From: Grifola frondosa
Taxonomy: Eukaryota > Basidiomycota > Agaricomycetes > Polyporales > Grifolaceae
DNA length: 64,000 bases
Assembly (NCBI GenBank): GCA_001683735.1
Contig: LUGG01000002.1
Coordinates: 1,922,001 to 1,986,000 of the forward strand
Direction: 5' to 3'
Shown: positions 21,561 to 33,330 of the stretch, in pieces
How the letters are laid out: the number at the start of each line of letters is the position of its first letter
Position numbering within the stretch: the stretch's first letter is position 1
Program-made: the position numbers and the translations under genes
The notes under the pieces: generated by a model
Told to the model about the DNA's origin: nothing
Database searches by the model: none
What the model saw: the letters and a program-made list of their open reading frames with translations, nothing else

Positions 21561-24500
21561 CTAGTCCCACGATGTGACTATCTGTTCCTCATCAGTATCT
21601 TCTAATTCCTCGGCGACATTTTCAATCACGGGCAAATACATATTCATCTTCCACATGTCTCCAATGCGCAGCCTGGCCAGGTCATATGCCAATGTCAAGA
21701 TAGGTGCCTGAGACGACGCGGTCAACGTATGCGGCGACTTATGATATCGTGCCGAGAAATGGGTCAGCAATGTATGTTGCACGTGCATCCTGAAGACAGT
21801 TCAATATCATGGATCAATTGAAGTATTGCTTTTGTACGTACTTGCGCCCGATGTCAATAGCTTGTCTGAAGGTGCTATGCGCTTTGGCGCGGGCCTGTTC
21901 TTCCTCCTCGTCTCGCATAGAGGCCTCGTGGATGAGTAATGTTGCATTCTGGCCCGCCTTTATGAGGTTTCCACAAGGCGCAGTGTCCCCAGAGAATCTA
22001 AGACCCTATGAATATGTGGCAATTTCAACATGTGAGACAAGACAAACACGATGGACCAGCCGTCCATATGTCTGATGACAGTGCCATAACAGCGCGTCCT
22101 GTGGTAGACATCGACACAGGTGAAGCTTTGCAAACCGAGGGCTTGGCACATCGCCTCCGCTCGAGCGCGAGATCTGGATATGATGGTAAGGCTTGATCGG
22201 ACGCATTAGCCGCTTGGAGAGTCACTCACGTCGCATCACTCATGAAACCATCCAGATCGACATCGAGCATTTGCCGTTGGGGATACGGACTAATACACCG
22301 CCAGTTGAGCGCGTCGGATAACACCAGCACTACGCCGGTGTTATCAGGGTTGTTGAGGCCTAGATCTTCTACTCGGCATGCTCCTGTACGTATAGCAGGA
22401 TGGCACGAATGCCGATCACGTACAAAGGTTCCGTCGGGGGAGGGTTCATCTAAATTATAATAATGCTAAATGTTGACGCGCAAAGCTTGATATGAATGTA
22501 CGCACAAGTTGCCGCATCGTCAGAAGTTTTGTCAGTCCCATATGGTGGTCTCCGTGGCCATGACTGAGGAAAACACATTTGAGCTCCCGTAGAACTGCCA
22601 CACGCCCGACGAACGGGAAAAGTCGTCTCCAAAAGATCGAACTAGCTGGCCCCACGTGCCTTCCCCGCAATCGAGCATAATGTTCCCCCACCCCGGAATC
22701 TGCAGGACAGTACTCGAGACTGTTAGAGCATTAGCGAACACGAGTACCTCGGAAAGGCCTCTAGACGCACCATTTCGATACTTCGATGGAACGGCACTAC
22801 TGGTTCCAAGCGGGATCACGATGACATCGTCTCCAGGCTGTCGTTTGGCAGTTCGGGTCTTCAACTTTCCTCAACCTTCGCCTTCGCTTCGGCGTACTTC
22901 TCCAACACCTCGGCGGAAAAAGGCAAAGGTTCTTTGGATGCAATCGCAGAGTAAATACGTCATCCTTGCCGACTTCACCCTCTAGGACAGGCGAACGCGG
23001 AGGCCGAATGTCAATCGACATATTCGCCTGCATCAGCATAGTCTTCGTAGGAAGACTAGTCTCGGCTGCAATCTACTTGTGAACCGAGTACTCGCGTGAA
23101 ATCAGAATGATTATCTAGCACGTACCTGCAAGGTCACGTTGAGGTGTCAGATCATATTTAGGGATAGGGAACATATCGGAATCGAAGTGATTTAGCTTCA
23201 ACTGAGCGTACGCGGTATCAGGGAAGGAAACGCAATCCGAGAATGTTCCCTAGATGAGATAATATGCTGACGAGATTCTAGTCAACATCAGAGCAACAAA
23301 TCGAGTGATGTCGCCCACCATCTGCGCGAATTAGGACTTACGTGGGTCTCATCAGAGAATCCACTCATAAATGATTTGTATCTCTCGTCCTCTAGTACGC
23401 CCTTCCCACAGAGGTGGAAGATTACATGGACAGGATGTTCCTTCCTGTCCTCTTCAGACTTTGACCGGAATCGAGCGTAGAATGGAGTGTCTGTAAAAGA
23501 CGCCACAAGGGATGGTATATGATCTGGGGTAGGTACATCGAGCAACATAAATGTCTGACGCATCATCAGGTTGAACTCCGAAGCGTGAAGCGGCATAGCA
23601 GTCTCACCTGTGCGCTCTCAGTGGACCGACACAGTCTTCCGCTCTCACCGTTCGCTCCTCTTTACCACCTTTGCCGTCACTCACTGTAAAGGTTACCGTC
23701 TCCGTTGGACAGCCGCCCGCGAATAGGGCCCTTTGGTATCTCAGCTCCTGGCCTTCTTGGCGTCAACTTCCCGCGTACCCGGGGACCGACTATGACATAG
23801 CTCATGTGGGTCGGAGTAATGGAGATGATGATGCAATGGAAGATGTGTATGGCGGCAGTCGGACGAAGAGGTCAGTGTCGCCACGCCTACTTGTAGGCGG
23901 TGCGGTGGCATTTATCAGAGGTGGATTTGGAGCAGATGGTCCCGTTGTGATTTCCTCAGTAGCTTCCTGCTTCTTGCCCTTCTGGCGGATATGTTTTTGT
24001 GGCTTAGAAGGTATGGGAGGCTCTTTCCTGGGGAACATTTGCTCGATCATCATACGTCGCCACTCTTGCGCCTTCTCCCCGCTAAGAGAAATTGGGTGGA
24101 AACTCGGAAGAGATGCCATATCCTTCAGAGAGCGGCCATCTAAATTATCTCCATCAGTACTTTGGTAAGAACGGAGCAGCCGAGTCATTTTGTTCGTCGA
24201 ACAAAGGCCGTTTTGAAGACGAAGGTGGAGACGCCGACCGCTTTCTCTTCGCTGTTCTCTCTGGTTGATCCAGTTCCACGGATGGTTGAGAGTGTGTTAG
24301 ACTGCTTGAAAAGCTGGGAAACAACGGGATAGCATATGCAGAAATGTTCCCGTCTTCATATATAGGAGAAGGGGACTGCATCCCAGCAGTTATAGCCTTG
24401 AATGATGCCTCGATGGGATTCACGGATAGCGATGACCTATGCAATTCGCGTCTACGCACTGTGGACATGGAGACCGACAACACATACGGACCTGTAAGTG

Positions 24501-24851
24501 TAGGAGCGCATTGTGGCGATGAGGTGTGCCAACCCTTCAGGACCGACTACGTCGAGCTTATTGATCGACGCATCAGACAGTGACATCAGGAGACCTACAC
24601 CATGCCCTGCGTCAGAGATACATGACCATATCGGAGACCCCACACTCACCAGCCACCCCGCTGCACCGCTGCGTCCCCACAGACGTCACGAAGATGGCCC
24701 TCGTCTTCCTAAACGACTGCTTGCTGCACAGCCACGCCCGGATAGTATTCTCTCCCGCATTGAACACATATTTGGCGCTGTCGAATGTCAGGATAACCGT
24801 AGGTTCCGTGTCCGCAGAGTTGGTCGTGAGGACGGAAGCCGACCAGTACAT
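21561..24851 (-). CDS. TRZ1: Long-form tRNase Z (tRNA 3' processing endoribonuclease)
   Basis: Starts at ATG 24851 (MYWSASVL). The N-terminal half has KYVFNAGENTIRAWL, GVGLLMSLSDAS, DVVGPEGLAHLIATMRSYTYR; the middle has YVIVGPRVRGK, VTFTVSDGKGG and MLLDVPTPDHIPSL. The catalytic C-terminal half has PLGTSSAVPSKYRN, VSSTVLQIPGWGN, LDCGEGTWGQL, the zinc motif LSHGHGDHHMGL, FSGDTAPCGNLIKAGQNATLLIHEASM, KAHSTF and LTHFSARY. Long tRNase Z cuts the 3' trailer from nuclear and mitochondrial pre-tRNAs and is normally single-copy and essential. Several one-base frame breaks were found (about 22600-22625, 23700, 23745, 23766, 23806 and 24160-24190). The amino-acid signal is intact on both sides of each, which argues for consensus errors rather than decay. 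Tail-to-tail with the GH51 gene, 83 bp apart. Confidence 0.9.
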
Positions 24852-25379
24852 AGATCCGTGCTCAGGTGTTGTTGATGAAGTGTGATTAAAGCTCCCGGCT
24901 AAGATATTTGTACAAAGGCGGCTAGCACGACGACATAGCCAAGCCAGTTTTGATGGTGCAATAGATGAGATTGCGTATGGCAGTTTGTGGTATGCTTTGC
25001 AAAGAAATTCGTGGATCGGCGCTCGGTATATCCCGAATCACCAAATTTGGCAGGAGTTGTTGTTGGACATCTGACATCCACCTCAAAAAGTTCGGACATG
25101 TTTACGGTTTATATTGCGTCAAACTCCCGCTCAGTTTGTTACAGTAAGACGAATGTCCCTCCGAGAACGCGAGAATATAGAGCATTATGAGATTCGAACA
25201 CCGCGCGAGTATATGGGACCTATCTAAGGTAGCGTCCGAGCGAATAGGTACGTAGTAAGTAGGGAGAGTGCCGATAAAGGAGGGGCGACAATCGTCCGGG
25301 CGCGAAAGCACAGAACGTTCAAAAGCAGACGGACAACGAAGCTAACACGGGCCCATTACATGGACGAAAAGACACAGCT
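24852..25379. other. Intergenic, no gene seen
   Basis: Lies between the tRNase Z start and the 3' end of the GPI-anchored gene. No conserved ORF. Confidence 0.55.
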
Positions 25380-26930
25380 TCACAGCAGACAGGCCACCAC
25401 AGCAAACAAACCCGCTAGCACGGTTCCCCCGCTTACCCGTGTCGTAGCTACGCCGTTGCTGCCGCTGCCCTGCGCTGCACCTGTCTGCGTGGTCGAAGAG
25501 GTCTTGGACGTGGAGCTCGATGAGCTCTTGCTCACAGTGCTATTCGCACTCGAAGAGCCGGACGTGGCAGTGGCAGATGACGAAGAGCCCGCGGGCGCGA
25601 CGGCAGCAACGTTCGCGACCTTTGTCCATGCAGCCTGGGCGTTCGTGGCATCGTCGCCCTCCTTGTATGACAGGAACATCAGCGCGCCGGTACTGTCGAG
25701 CTGGACAAGCGAGGTGATGCTGGCGGCGTAGGTCGCTTTGGCGTCCTTTGTGGTGGGGCCGGCAAGCGAGCGTGTGCTGTTAGTCTCGACGTTGATAACG
25801 TAGGTCGCGGAGCCGTCGTCGGGGATGAAGGCAAACTCTTGTTGGACACCGCTTGCCTGGAAGAAGGATGCGGTCTGGCCGTGCGTGGCGGGGAACGCGC
25901 TGCCGTCGGGGAGGGGTAGGACTGAGGAGCAGGTTGGAAGAACGAGACTGCGCGGACGATTGTGAGAACAGAGACTTTACTTAGCGTCGATGCATCAACA
26001 TACAGTGAATCACGAAAATCTGCGCATCGCCTGCGGCAACTCCGGGAACATCGAGAAAATGAATGTGGTTCTGGGCGAGGGCCATGACGGGGACATATGT
26101 GTCGGGGTATGGCGATTTCTCGACATCCACCCATGCCAGGGCAGATGAATTAGCGGCCTTCAGGGAACCCATGTCGAGGAAGTAGACCTCGTTGTGCGAG
26201 AGCGCATAGAAGACGTTCGTATCGTGGTCAAGAATAGTGTTGAAGGATGAGGGGTCAAAGTTGCCGGTCGTGACAGCTTGCGTGGTCCATGACTTCGCTG
26301 CCGCGTCATATATGTGGACGGACGATGGGCTCGAAGCGTTGCCGTTCATAATGTAGACGGCGTTGAAGAACTGTGCAAGGTAGCATGTTGTATTGGTACC
26401 ATCGAATGGACTGAGAAGGATCCGAGGTCAATTTCAGCAGGTATATATAGAGGACGTTACTCACGGCCGGCCTGTAGTGGTGATGTCGGTAGCACTACCT
26501 ATACCAAGACCAACGTCAGTTCGCTGTCCTCAGACTCTCAAGATTCACAAGATGTGCAATCAGTGGTATGAACACTGCATCTCTCCCCGCAGGGGTATCC
26601 AAACCCGAATGTGAATATGTACACGAGCGGTGTGAAGTCTACAGCACGTAAGATCCCAGCGAGGTGGAAAACTGCGATAACTACAGATCCCATAGCTCGA
26701 TTGCGTTACATTACTCCCCCTCTTCTTGATTTGGCATATAACGGATTGTCACGCAGGATTGGCAACTCACCGCTTGTCCAGGTATCCTGCGTGCCAGCAT
26801 TCCAATCCTTGCCGTCAAGACCAAAGACGAGGAGATTGAAGTTGGCGTCAAAGGTGACGCACGGAGAGGCAAGGACGGCTTTTGGGACAGCAAGAAGAAA
26901 AAGAGAGACGAGGGTGGGAATGCTGAACAT
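25380..26930 (-). CDS. Secreted GPI-anchored kelch-like protein
   Basis: Signal peptide MFSIPTLVSLFLLAVPKAVLA; exon 1 (26771-26930) ends in TWTSG before GTGAGT. Later exons read TDVGLGIGSATDI, TNTTCYLAQFFNAVYIMNG, VHIYDAAAKSW, FNTILDHDTNVFYAL, HFLDVPGVAAGDAQIFVIH, HFSFFQPAPQSYP, LPDGSAFPATHGQTA and VQQEFAFIPDDGSATY. The protein ends in a Ser/Ala-rich stalk and a hydrophobic tail (GTVLAGLFAVVACLL), the usual signal for GPI anchoring at the plasma membrane or wall. Blocks with VxxYD and W patterns resemble kelch or beta-propeller blades. A base is missing in the G run 25913-25916 (SYP|LPDGS). The role is unknown; a cell-surface beta-propeller is the most that can be said. Confidence 0.75.
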
Positions 26931-27974
26931 GATGCTACGGGTAAGAAGAATGTTGAGACTGAGAAGGAAGAGGTGAACGTGGGTCTATGTGGGTGAATCG
27001 TGGATTCCTCGCTGGCCTTGTCGACAAACGGTCATCACGTGATGGCCTGTTGCCATGCGCGTGGTACATGCAGGAGATGAACTTGGAGTGTCCCTCCTTT
27101 ATGACTTCATCCCTACTTGATGACTGGCTAAAACTATGGTCGGTCGACAGATTGACGGAGAAAAGGACTCTTCGTACGAGAAATAATCCGAAATTAGACC
27201 GCGCGGCCAAGGCATCCTTATTCGTTCTGTCCATGGCCTCTGCAGGAGGTTGACAAGCCTTCATGCGCATCATGACTGTGCGGTGCCAAGGTGTCTGAAG
27301 GATTTGCCAATCCGGTGAGTAGCTCCTCTGAAGGATGAAAGCACAGAACCAATTCCGGGAACATGCGAATTGTGTGAGCGAACACATTCTGGCAGGCTGG
27401 GAGACTCGTCGAGGGGTGGTTGGATGTGTATGCCTTTGGAGACCCTCTCAAACTTTGCAAAGAAATGTGGAATGGAGGTTCTTACGACATCCCGCCACAG
27501 ATATTGGCGCCGTTTTTTCGGAGGGGCGATCAATGGAGAGCGCCCGTCTTGGTACTCCGTGCGCAGAGCCGACAGCTGCGCCGCGCGCGCCATCAGGGCG
27601 GGTGTCGGTGATGATGCATGATGGCTGACGTCGATATCGAATGCCCTTTCCTATATAATATGGGCATTATTCACCACAAAATCTCTGTCAACGGCATATA
27701 ATCGTCTAACTGGTGTTTAGTAAAATGCCGGTCAAAGATCTACGGTACTCAAATCGTGGAGAGTAGTTGTCCAAGTTAGCCGCTTCTCAGACTGGTTGGA
27801 AATAGTCCTTCTTTCATCAGTCACCTCTTTGTGAACAACCGTCTCCGGTACATCAGACACCCACTTCCGCGGACACCAATCGCTGTGTGGTTTGGTGCGT
27901 TACCTCTGTACTGAAAGTCTCGTAGTCTATCTCGTTTCTAATACACCATCGATTGCCCAGACAGTTTATCAGTT
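26931..27974. other. Intergenic 1 kb between divergent genes, no gene seen
   Basis: Separates the GPI-anchored gene (-) and the unknown gene at 27975 (+). Overlapping ORFs exist on both strands, but none has family resemblance or splice-consistent extension. Confidence 0.5.
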
Positions 27975-28856
27975 ATGGTGCTCTTGAAATCTAAAAGCCG
28001 TCTTTTTTTTGGGTCGTCAGGGGGCGCTGGCTCTAGCACTTTTTCAAACCTCCTCCGCACACCTCTTATTCCCAAACTCCGCACGCGTGGCCTCGACTAT
28101 CGCGGTTTGAGGACCACCTTGCATACGTCCTCTTCACATGTTCTTTTAGGTTCAACGTCTTCATCATTCCAACCGCCCTGCATTCTAGTGCCATACACAG
28201 ACCCGGCCCCCGACCTTGACCTGTCCTCGTATGTCAATCGGCCCGGCGCTGTCCGTAACCGGGCACTCTCGAGCGGTGTGACGCAGGCACTCTATACGGC
28301 CTTACCCGTGCCAGATGGCTATATGCATCTCCTCCCTCTGTCTTTCGCGCAGCGCCGCACCGATATTCGCGACCGGAAGGAGGGGTTCGAGATGGCAAGC
28401 GAAAGCAGCCCTTTTGCCGTCCGGACGCAGACACTGATCCCTCTACAAGACGCATTTGCGAGGGATGATATCAGGCGACGAGGCGAAGGATTTGAAATAG
28501 CAGATGGACGGAGATATGGCGTGGGTGCTGGCGTACTATGTGAGCCGATGAACAGTGGAACGAACATTGGCATACACGATGGAAGTAGTTTACCCTCTGG
28601 CGCGAATATTTCCGCAGTTTCCACCATTTCCTCGTTCTATTCCCTCGGTAGCTGGGTCGAATTTGGATTCGACTACCCCGAGGATGTCGATTTCGATTTC
28701 TCCCACACGACGATGTTCACGCACGACGAGCTTACTGGCGTCTCCGTTGCGGACGATATTTCCAGCTGTTATCATCATCCCCAGGAACTCGTCACTTCCA
28801 CGAGCTCGTTCGACGAGGAGAGTTTCCTCCGTATGGCCGCCTCACTGGGTTGGTAA
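27975..28856 (+). CDS. Unknown intronless protein, 293 residues
   Basis: A single open frame with ATG preceded by TCAGTT, in a window where nearly every gene has introns. The N-terminal 60 residues are basic and Ser/Leu/Arg-rich with no acidic residues before about position 40, which would suit a mitochondrial targeting peptide. Two related segments appear: QRRTDIRDRKEGFEM and DDIRRRGEGFEIADG. The C-terminal part is acidic (FGFDYPEDVDFDFS, DEESFLRMAASLGW). I recognise no domain. Length of the open frame supports coding; function is not assigned. Confidence 0.6.
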   Translation: MVLLKSKSRLFFGSSGGAGSSTFSNLLRTPLIPKLRTRGLDYRGLRTTLHTSSSHVLLGSTSSSFQPPCILVPYTDPAPDLDLSSYVNRPGAVRNRALSSGVTQALYTALPVPDGYMHLLPLSFAQRRTDIRDRKEGFEMASESSPFAVRTQTLIPLQDAFARDDIRRRGEGFEIADGRRYGVGAGVLCEPMNSGTNIGIHDGSSLPSGANISAVSTISSFYSLGSWVEFGFDYPEDVDFDFSHTTMFTHDELTGVSVADDISSCYHHPQELVTSTSSFDEESFLRMAASLGW

Positions 28857-29469
28857 TCGAGCGATTGCTTTCCTTGCTTTAACATGTTGTGCGCTCTCAT
28901 TGTTTGAATGTTGTGTGTTGCCTAATGTTTTGTCTGCCATCTTATGATGTGCATTTCCCATGTCATCTCATGTATTCTGAAAAGTCCATTCATCTCATCA
29001 TTTTATCGCTTGTGTTGATCATTATTCGCGAATCCTCTGATCGAGTGTCCTTAACAGTTGATTGCAATACGATCGGGAAAGCTCGGTATGTGATGGACTA
29101 CTATCGTGCTGTGGCATCTTCGTCTTATGGATTTCAGTGTGCCACAGACTGCTATTCGTCGACATCTGCATTTCTCCATCCCGACTTCTAGATATCCACA
29201 CCATTCAACGCAAGTTTGCTGTGCTATTGAATTCCAATACTGACTGATCACTGGTTTCCTATTATGGCGTACCGCCATTGCGGAACACAACCTTGGGCCT
29301 CCGAACACAACTGCATCCGACGGAAAGTACTACTATTCCGATAGTACTGCCGCTCGGATAAGGCTGTCGGATTCTCTTGCTCCTGAGTCCTTCTGCTTGT
29401 GTACAAATTGTTGTCCTCGACGTCTTAGTGTCACCTTCTTCTCATCTATCCTCTACTTCACTATCCATC
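28857..29469. other. Intergenic, upstream of kinase K3
   Basis: No gene seen. Near 29328-29346 AGTACTA and TAGTACT form a 7-bp inverted repeat. CGGA/TCCG words are frequent between 29310 and 29375. Confidence 0.5.
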
Positions 29470-30796
29470 ATGGTTCACATCAGTGCCAACATTCCAAACC
29501 TCGTTGGTCACACCATTGACAACGGCCGACTTCTATTGACTGCACTGGTCGGCTCGGGGTCTAATGGCGTCATATTTCTCGCTGCAGACAACACATCCCG
29601 CTCATCCTGTCCAACTAGGTTTGCTGTCAAGTGTCTTGTCAGGGCAGACAGGGACAACCGGCTCTATGCCGTTCAGCGACAGGAGGTTCTCTTCCACAAA
29701 ATGATGTCTGGTCACCCCAATGTCCTCACCTTGCATAGAGTGATCGAGGAGAGCCACTATCTATTCCTCGTTATGGACTACTGTCCTGGCGGCGACTTCT
29801 TCACTTTCCTTGCGGAGCGTACACACTTCCGTGGGGACGACAAGTTCGTGAAGAAGGCCTACCTGCAGATCTTGGACGCTGTACAAGCGTGCCACGATAT
29901 GGGCATATTCCATCGCGATATCAAGCCAGAGAACATCTTGTGTAACGAGGATGGCACACAGCTGTACTTGTGTGACTTTGGTTTGGCGACTCAAAATACA
30001 TTTAGCGAGTCGTTCCGCGCAGGAAGCTCGTTCTACATGAGCCCTGGTACGCTTGTATCTATCCCCCTTTGTCCAGTTATTGACGTGCCGTTCAGATTGC
30101 ATAGGGCGTACGCACGGATCCAAGCCATATTCTACACGAGCCAACGATGTGTGGGCGCTCGGTGTCGTCCTGACGAGCATGATCTCCGGCCATAACCCGT
30201 GGACGTATGCTTCTGTATTAAATGATTGCTACAGCGCCTACCTCGCCGACGCAAACTTCCTCCGCAAGATGCTCCCCATATCTTGCGCCGCGAACATCAT
30301 TCTTCGCAGGATCTTTACGAAGGATGCTTCGCGCCGCATCACCATCCCCCAACTGCGCCGACTCATCATCCGCACGGACACGTTCTTCATGTCAGATGTG
30401 GAGATCGCGAACGGCAATGACCACCTGAAGGAGGCCGCGGCCTCCTATTTCCAGAACTCCCAGCGGCGAAGCATCAAACGCCCCCGTGAAGATTACTCCT
30501 GCTTCGTGGGCGCGTCACCTATCATTGATATCCGAACATCGATGGAGAACCGCGAGGAAATATTGCAGGTCCTTCGCTCGGATAGCGAGCGTCGGCGCAG
30601 TCTGTCCGATCCGGAGAGCAGCTCCTCAGTCAATCCCGAGAGGAGCCCACAGGTGTCGCCGTTCAGCACCACGCACCGGCTAGAGAACAGGGAGGATACT
30701 GAACATCCGATGGCGATACCCGCGAGGAAGAGGCTTAGAGCGTCTGCGTCTATCGGGCTCATTCGTCGCTTCATGGACAGATTTCTCGTCGACTGA
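29470..30796 (+). CDS. Ser/Thr protein kinase K3
   Basis: Exons 29470-30046 and 30096-30796. N-terminus MVHISANIPNLVGHTIDNGR, glycine loop GSGSNGVIFLA, catalytic Lys in FAVKCL, FHRDIKPEN, DFGLA, AGSSFYMSP|DCIG, NDVWALG. The intron falls at the MSP|EC position shared by all four kinases of the window. The usual Glu of the APE-type motif is Asp here. The tail is shorter than in K2 and K4 and contains a bipartite basic stretch (IKRPRED), DPESSSSVNPERSPQVSP and a basic amphipathic end GLIRRFMDRFLVD, comparable to the end of K2. All catalytic residues are present. Pathway unknown. Confidence 0.9.
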
Positions 30797-31650
30797 TTTT
30801 GGGGTTCTACGACGGACATTGTTTCGACATACTCTGGTCGGCTACGTGGATTAATCATTTATGTATACCCTTAATCTGCAGTGCCTATGCAATGCATGCA
30901 TTACTGTCATCGACGTCGCGCAGCTGGACAGTGAAAACTCATACCAGCGGATATAGGATCGGATACCGGCCATTGCGATTTTGACCGGTCACTAGGGAAG
31001 TGTCCTTGTGGAGTGGAGATGACGACTTCTCCCCTCGTCTGCTGTTCAGAAAATACGCTGTTCAGTTTGTATCATGCCCATGCCATTGATATTTATCGTC
31101 ATTGACGACAGAATTTCTTTGTTCACACCGTGCTCATCTTGCGGACACAAAAATCAGCAGTAATCTAGCCAGATTGGAATTTGGACTGCTGGTCAATAAT
31201 TAAACCAGACGGCCTACCTAGCTCGCCTGCAACGGAAGTCGCATCACGGATGACGGACAACGAGACGACGGTCGATGCGCACAGTATTGGGCATCCGTAC
31301 TTCGGAGAGTCGGTCATCCAGCATCGGACAACGGAACAGAATGCTGGCACGACGGAGTACGGCTAGTTCAAGGCGGTTCGCTATACAGTTATGGCGGTCA
31401 GCATACCATAGCGCACGGTTCACGGATGGATGAGAAATCCTTCCGAACACTTGTCCTTCATTGCGTCCCGAGAGCACACCGTCGGTATCCGATGTACCGT
31501 CGTCGCATTTTCTATAAAGTCTCACCGGATCCTTCACTTTTCAGCACCTATTAGCCTTCACTCCTCGTCTTGCAGGTCAAGCGTACATCCTCTAGCCTTC
31601 CAGCTGATAACCACTTGTTCTTCTCACTCCTACATTCATCCACTCGCATC
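30797..31650. promoter_or_regulatory. K3-K4 intergenic region with TTGACCGGTCA element
   Basis: CATTGCGATTTTGACCGGTCA (within 30971-30991) repeats the core of the K1 upstream palindrome in the same orientation relative to the gene, 660 bp before the K4 ATG. TATAAA lies at 31513-31518, 133 bp before that ATG. Clustered CGGA words occur at 31230-31350. No gene is seen. Confidence 0.45.
31513..31518 (+). promoter_or_regulatory. TATA box candidate of kinase K4
   Basis: TATAAA, 133 bp upstream of the K4 start codon. Confidence 0.4.
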
Positions 31651-33065
31651 ATGTCTCCGTTTGCCGTCCCCATTGCGCCCCTCGTCCCGGACTTCATCAA
31701 TCAGACGATTGACGATGGACGCCTCCAGCTTGTGGAGCTGTTGGGCGAAGGTGCCTACGGTGTTGTCTATCGGGCTATAGACAAAAAGTCTGCTTCATCT
31801 TCTTCCAACCCCAATCCGAAGGAGTACGCTGTCAAGGTGCTTGTGAAGGCTGAGCCTCTCACTCGCCAATGGCGTTATCAGAAGCGTGAGGTTGCCACTC
31901 ACACTCGCGTCTCGGAGCACCCCAATATCGTGACGATGCATCAAGTCCTCGAAGACGACTGGTTCGTCTACATCGTTCTGGACTATTGCCCTGGCGGCGA
32001 CCTCTACGATGCCATCTGCGAGCGTTTCACATACTGTAGAAACGATGAGTTGGTGAAGAAAGTCTTCGTCCAACTCCTCGACGCCGTTGGGTTCTGTCAT
32101 GGAAAGGGCATCTTCCATCGTGACCTCAAGCCGGATAATATCTTCGTTAACGAAGATGGCACAGAGCTCAGGCTGGGAGACTTCGGTCTTGCTACCAACA
32201 CTCGTATGACCGAAAGGTTTGGCTGTGGAAGTTCTTACTACATGAGCCCTGGTGAGTCTTTCAGACGGTTCAACTAGACTTCAAATGACTAACTCACCGT
32301 CTATAGAATGCATTGGCGACGAGTATAACTACAGAATGTACTCCACGCAAGCTAGTGACGTTTGGGCTTTAGGCGTTATCCTTACCAACATGATCGCCGG
32401 TCGTAACCCGTGGAACTATGCCACGACGAGCGACAAGTGCTTCCTTCGCTATGTCGCCGATCCTGACCACCTCCGCGAGATGCTGCCTATCTCAGAGGCT
32501 GCAAGCCAGATCCTGCAGAGCATATTCACTCTCGACCCTCGCATCCGCATTACGATCCCCGCACTCCGGGAGAGAATCTTGAACATCGAGACATTCTTCA
32601 TGTCGGAGGATGAAATCAAGAAATCGAACAAGTTCGTCAAAATGGCGGCGCGTGACTATGTCGCGCCCAAGCCGAAAACCTGCGTCTCCCAGAATACTGC
32701 CTTCTTTCGGGATGGCATCTATCCGCAGAGTCCCAACAGCCCGTTAATCGTCAACGAGGCTGATGCTCGGAAGATCATGTTCTCATCAGATTGGGCGACG
32801 TCAACACGAGATAGTGCTCCGGGAAAATTCGTCATTCGTCTCTTCGTCCGGCATCTCATCGGGCTACAGCTCGACCTCGTCGAGCTCTGGCGAGGAGAGT
32901 GAAGAACCTATCACGCCTTCGACATATGCGCAGGACCCCGCGGACATCGTGGATGTTCCAGAGATGCTTGAGGGAGAGGGCCTTGGAGTGGTGATAGTTC
33001 CCGTGGAGAAGAAGCACTCAGAGATGCTGCCGACCGAACTTCAGTCGGTCCGAGTCTTGGTTTGA
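31651..33065 (+). CDS. Ser/Thr protein kinase K4, tail frame interrupted
   Basis: Exons 31651-32251 and 32307 onward. MSPFAVPIAPLVPDF start, GEGAYGVVYRA, YAVKVL, FHRDLKPDN, DFGLA, FGCGSSYYMSPECIG, SDVWALG and the helical C-lobe to IETFFMSEDEI. The sequence is closest to K1 along the whole domain. After the kinase domain the frame reads NEADARKIMFSSDWATS and would end at 32902. A second frame from about 32820 gives SSSGISSGYSST, EEPITPSTYAQDP and LEGEGLG to a stop at 33063-33065, clearly homologous to the tails of K1 and K2. A one-base shift between 32790 and 32825 must join them; I annotate to 33065. Catalytic residues intact. Confidence 0.85.
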
Positions 33066-33330
33066 CCTGTAATGTTGTATATATATGTCAAAGCCAACAC
33101 GATGAACGCCGCCCGTCGCATGCTATCTCTATTGCGTGATTCTCGACAAGTACGTTGAGTAGTAGAAGCAATGTCATGAGGGTACATCGTCACTTTTCGC
33201 CATAGCATCAACTCAATCTAGTAGTCCGAATGAGTGAGGCATACGTCCATCGAGGGAACTAGTTCTAGTGAAACAGCAAATTAGTGCTACAGGCATGGGT
33301 AACGAATGAAGTGCTCAGAAAATTCAAAAC

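Noticed and set aside
24160..24190. A 21-nt intron (gtactg...tttag) in the tRNase Z gene
   Set aside because: Far too short for splicing, and the joined frame does not match the downstream sequence. A one-base error is simpler.
25679..26134. 151-codon Pro/Ser-rich ORF on minus strand
   Set aside because: It reads the GPI-anchored gene in a shifted frame after the missing base near 25914.
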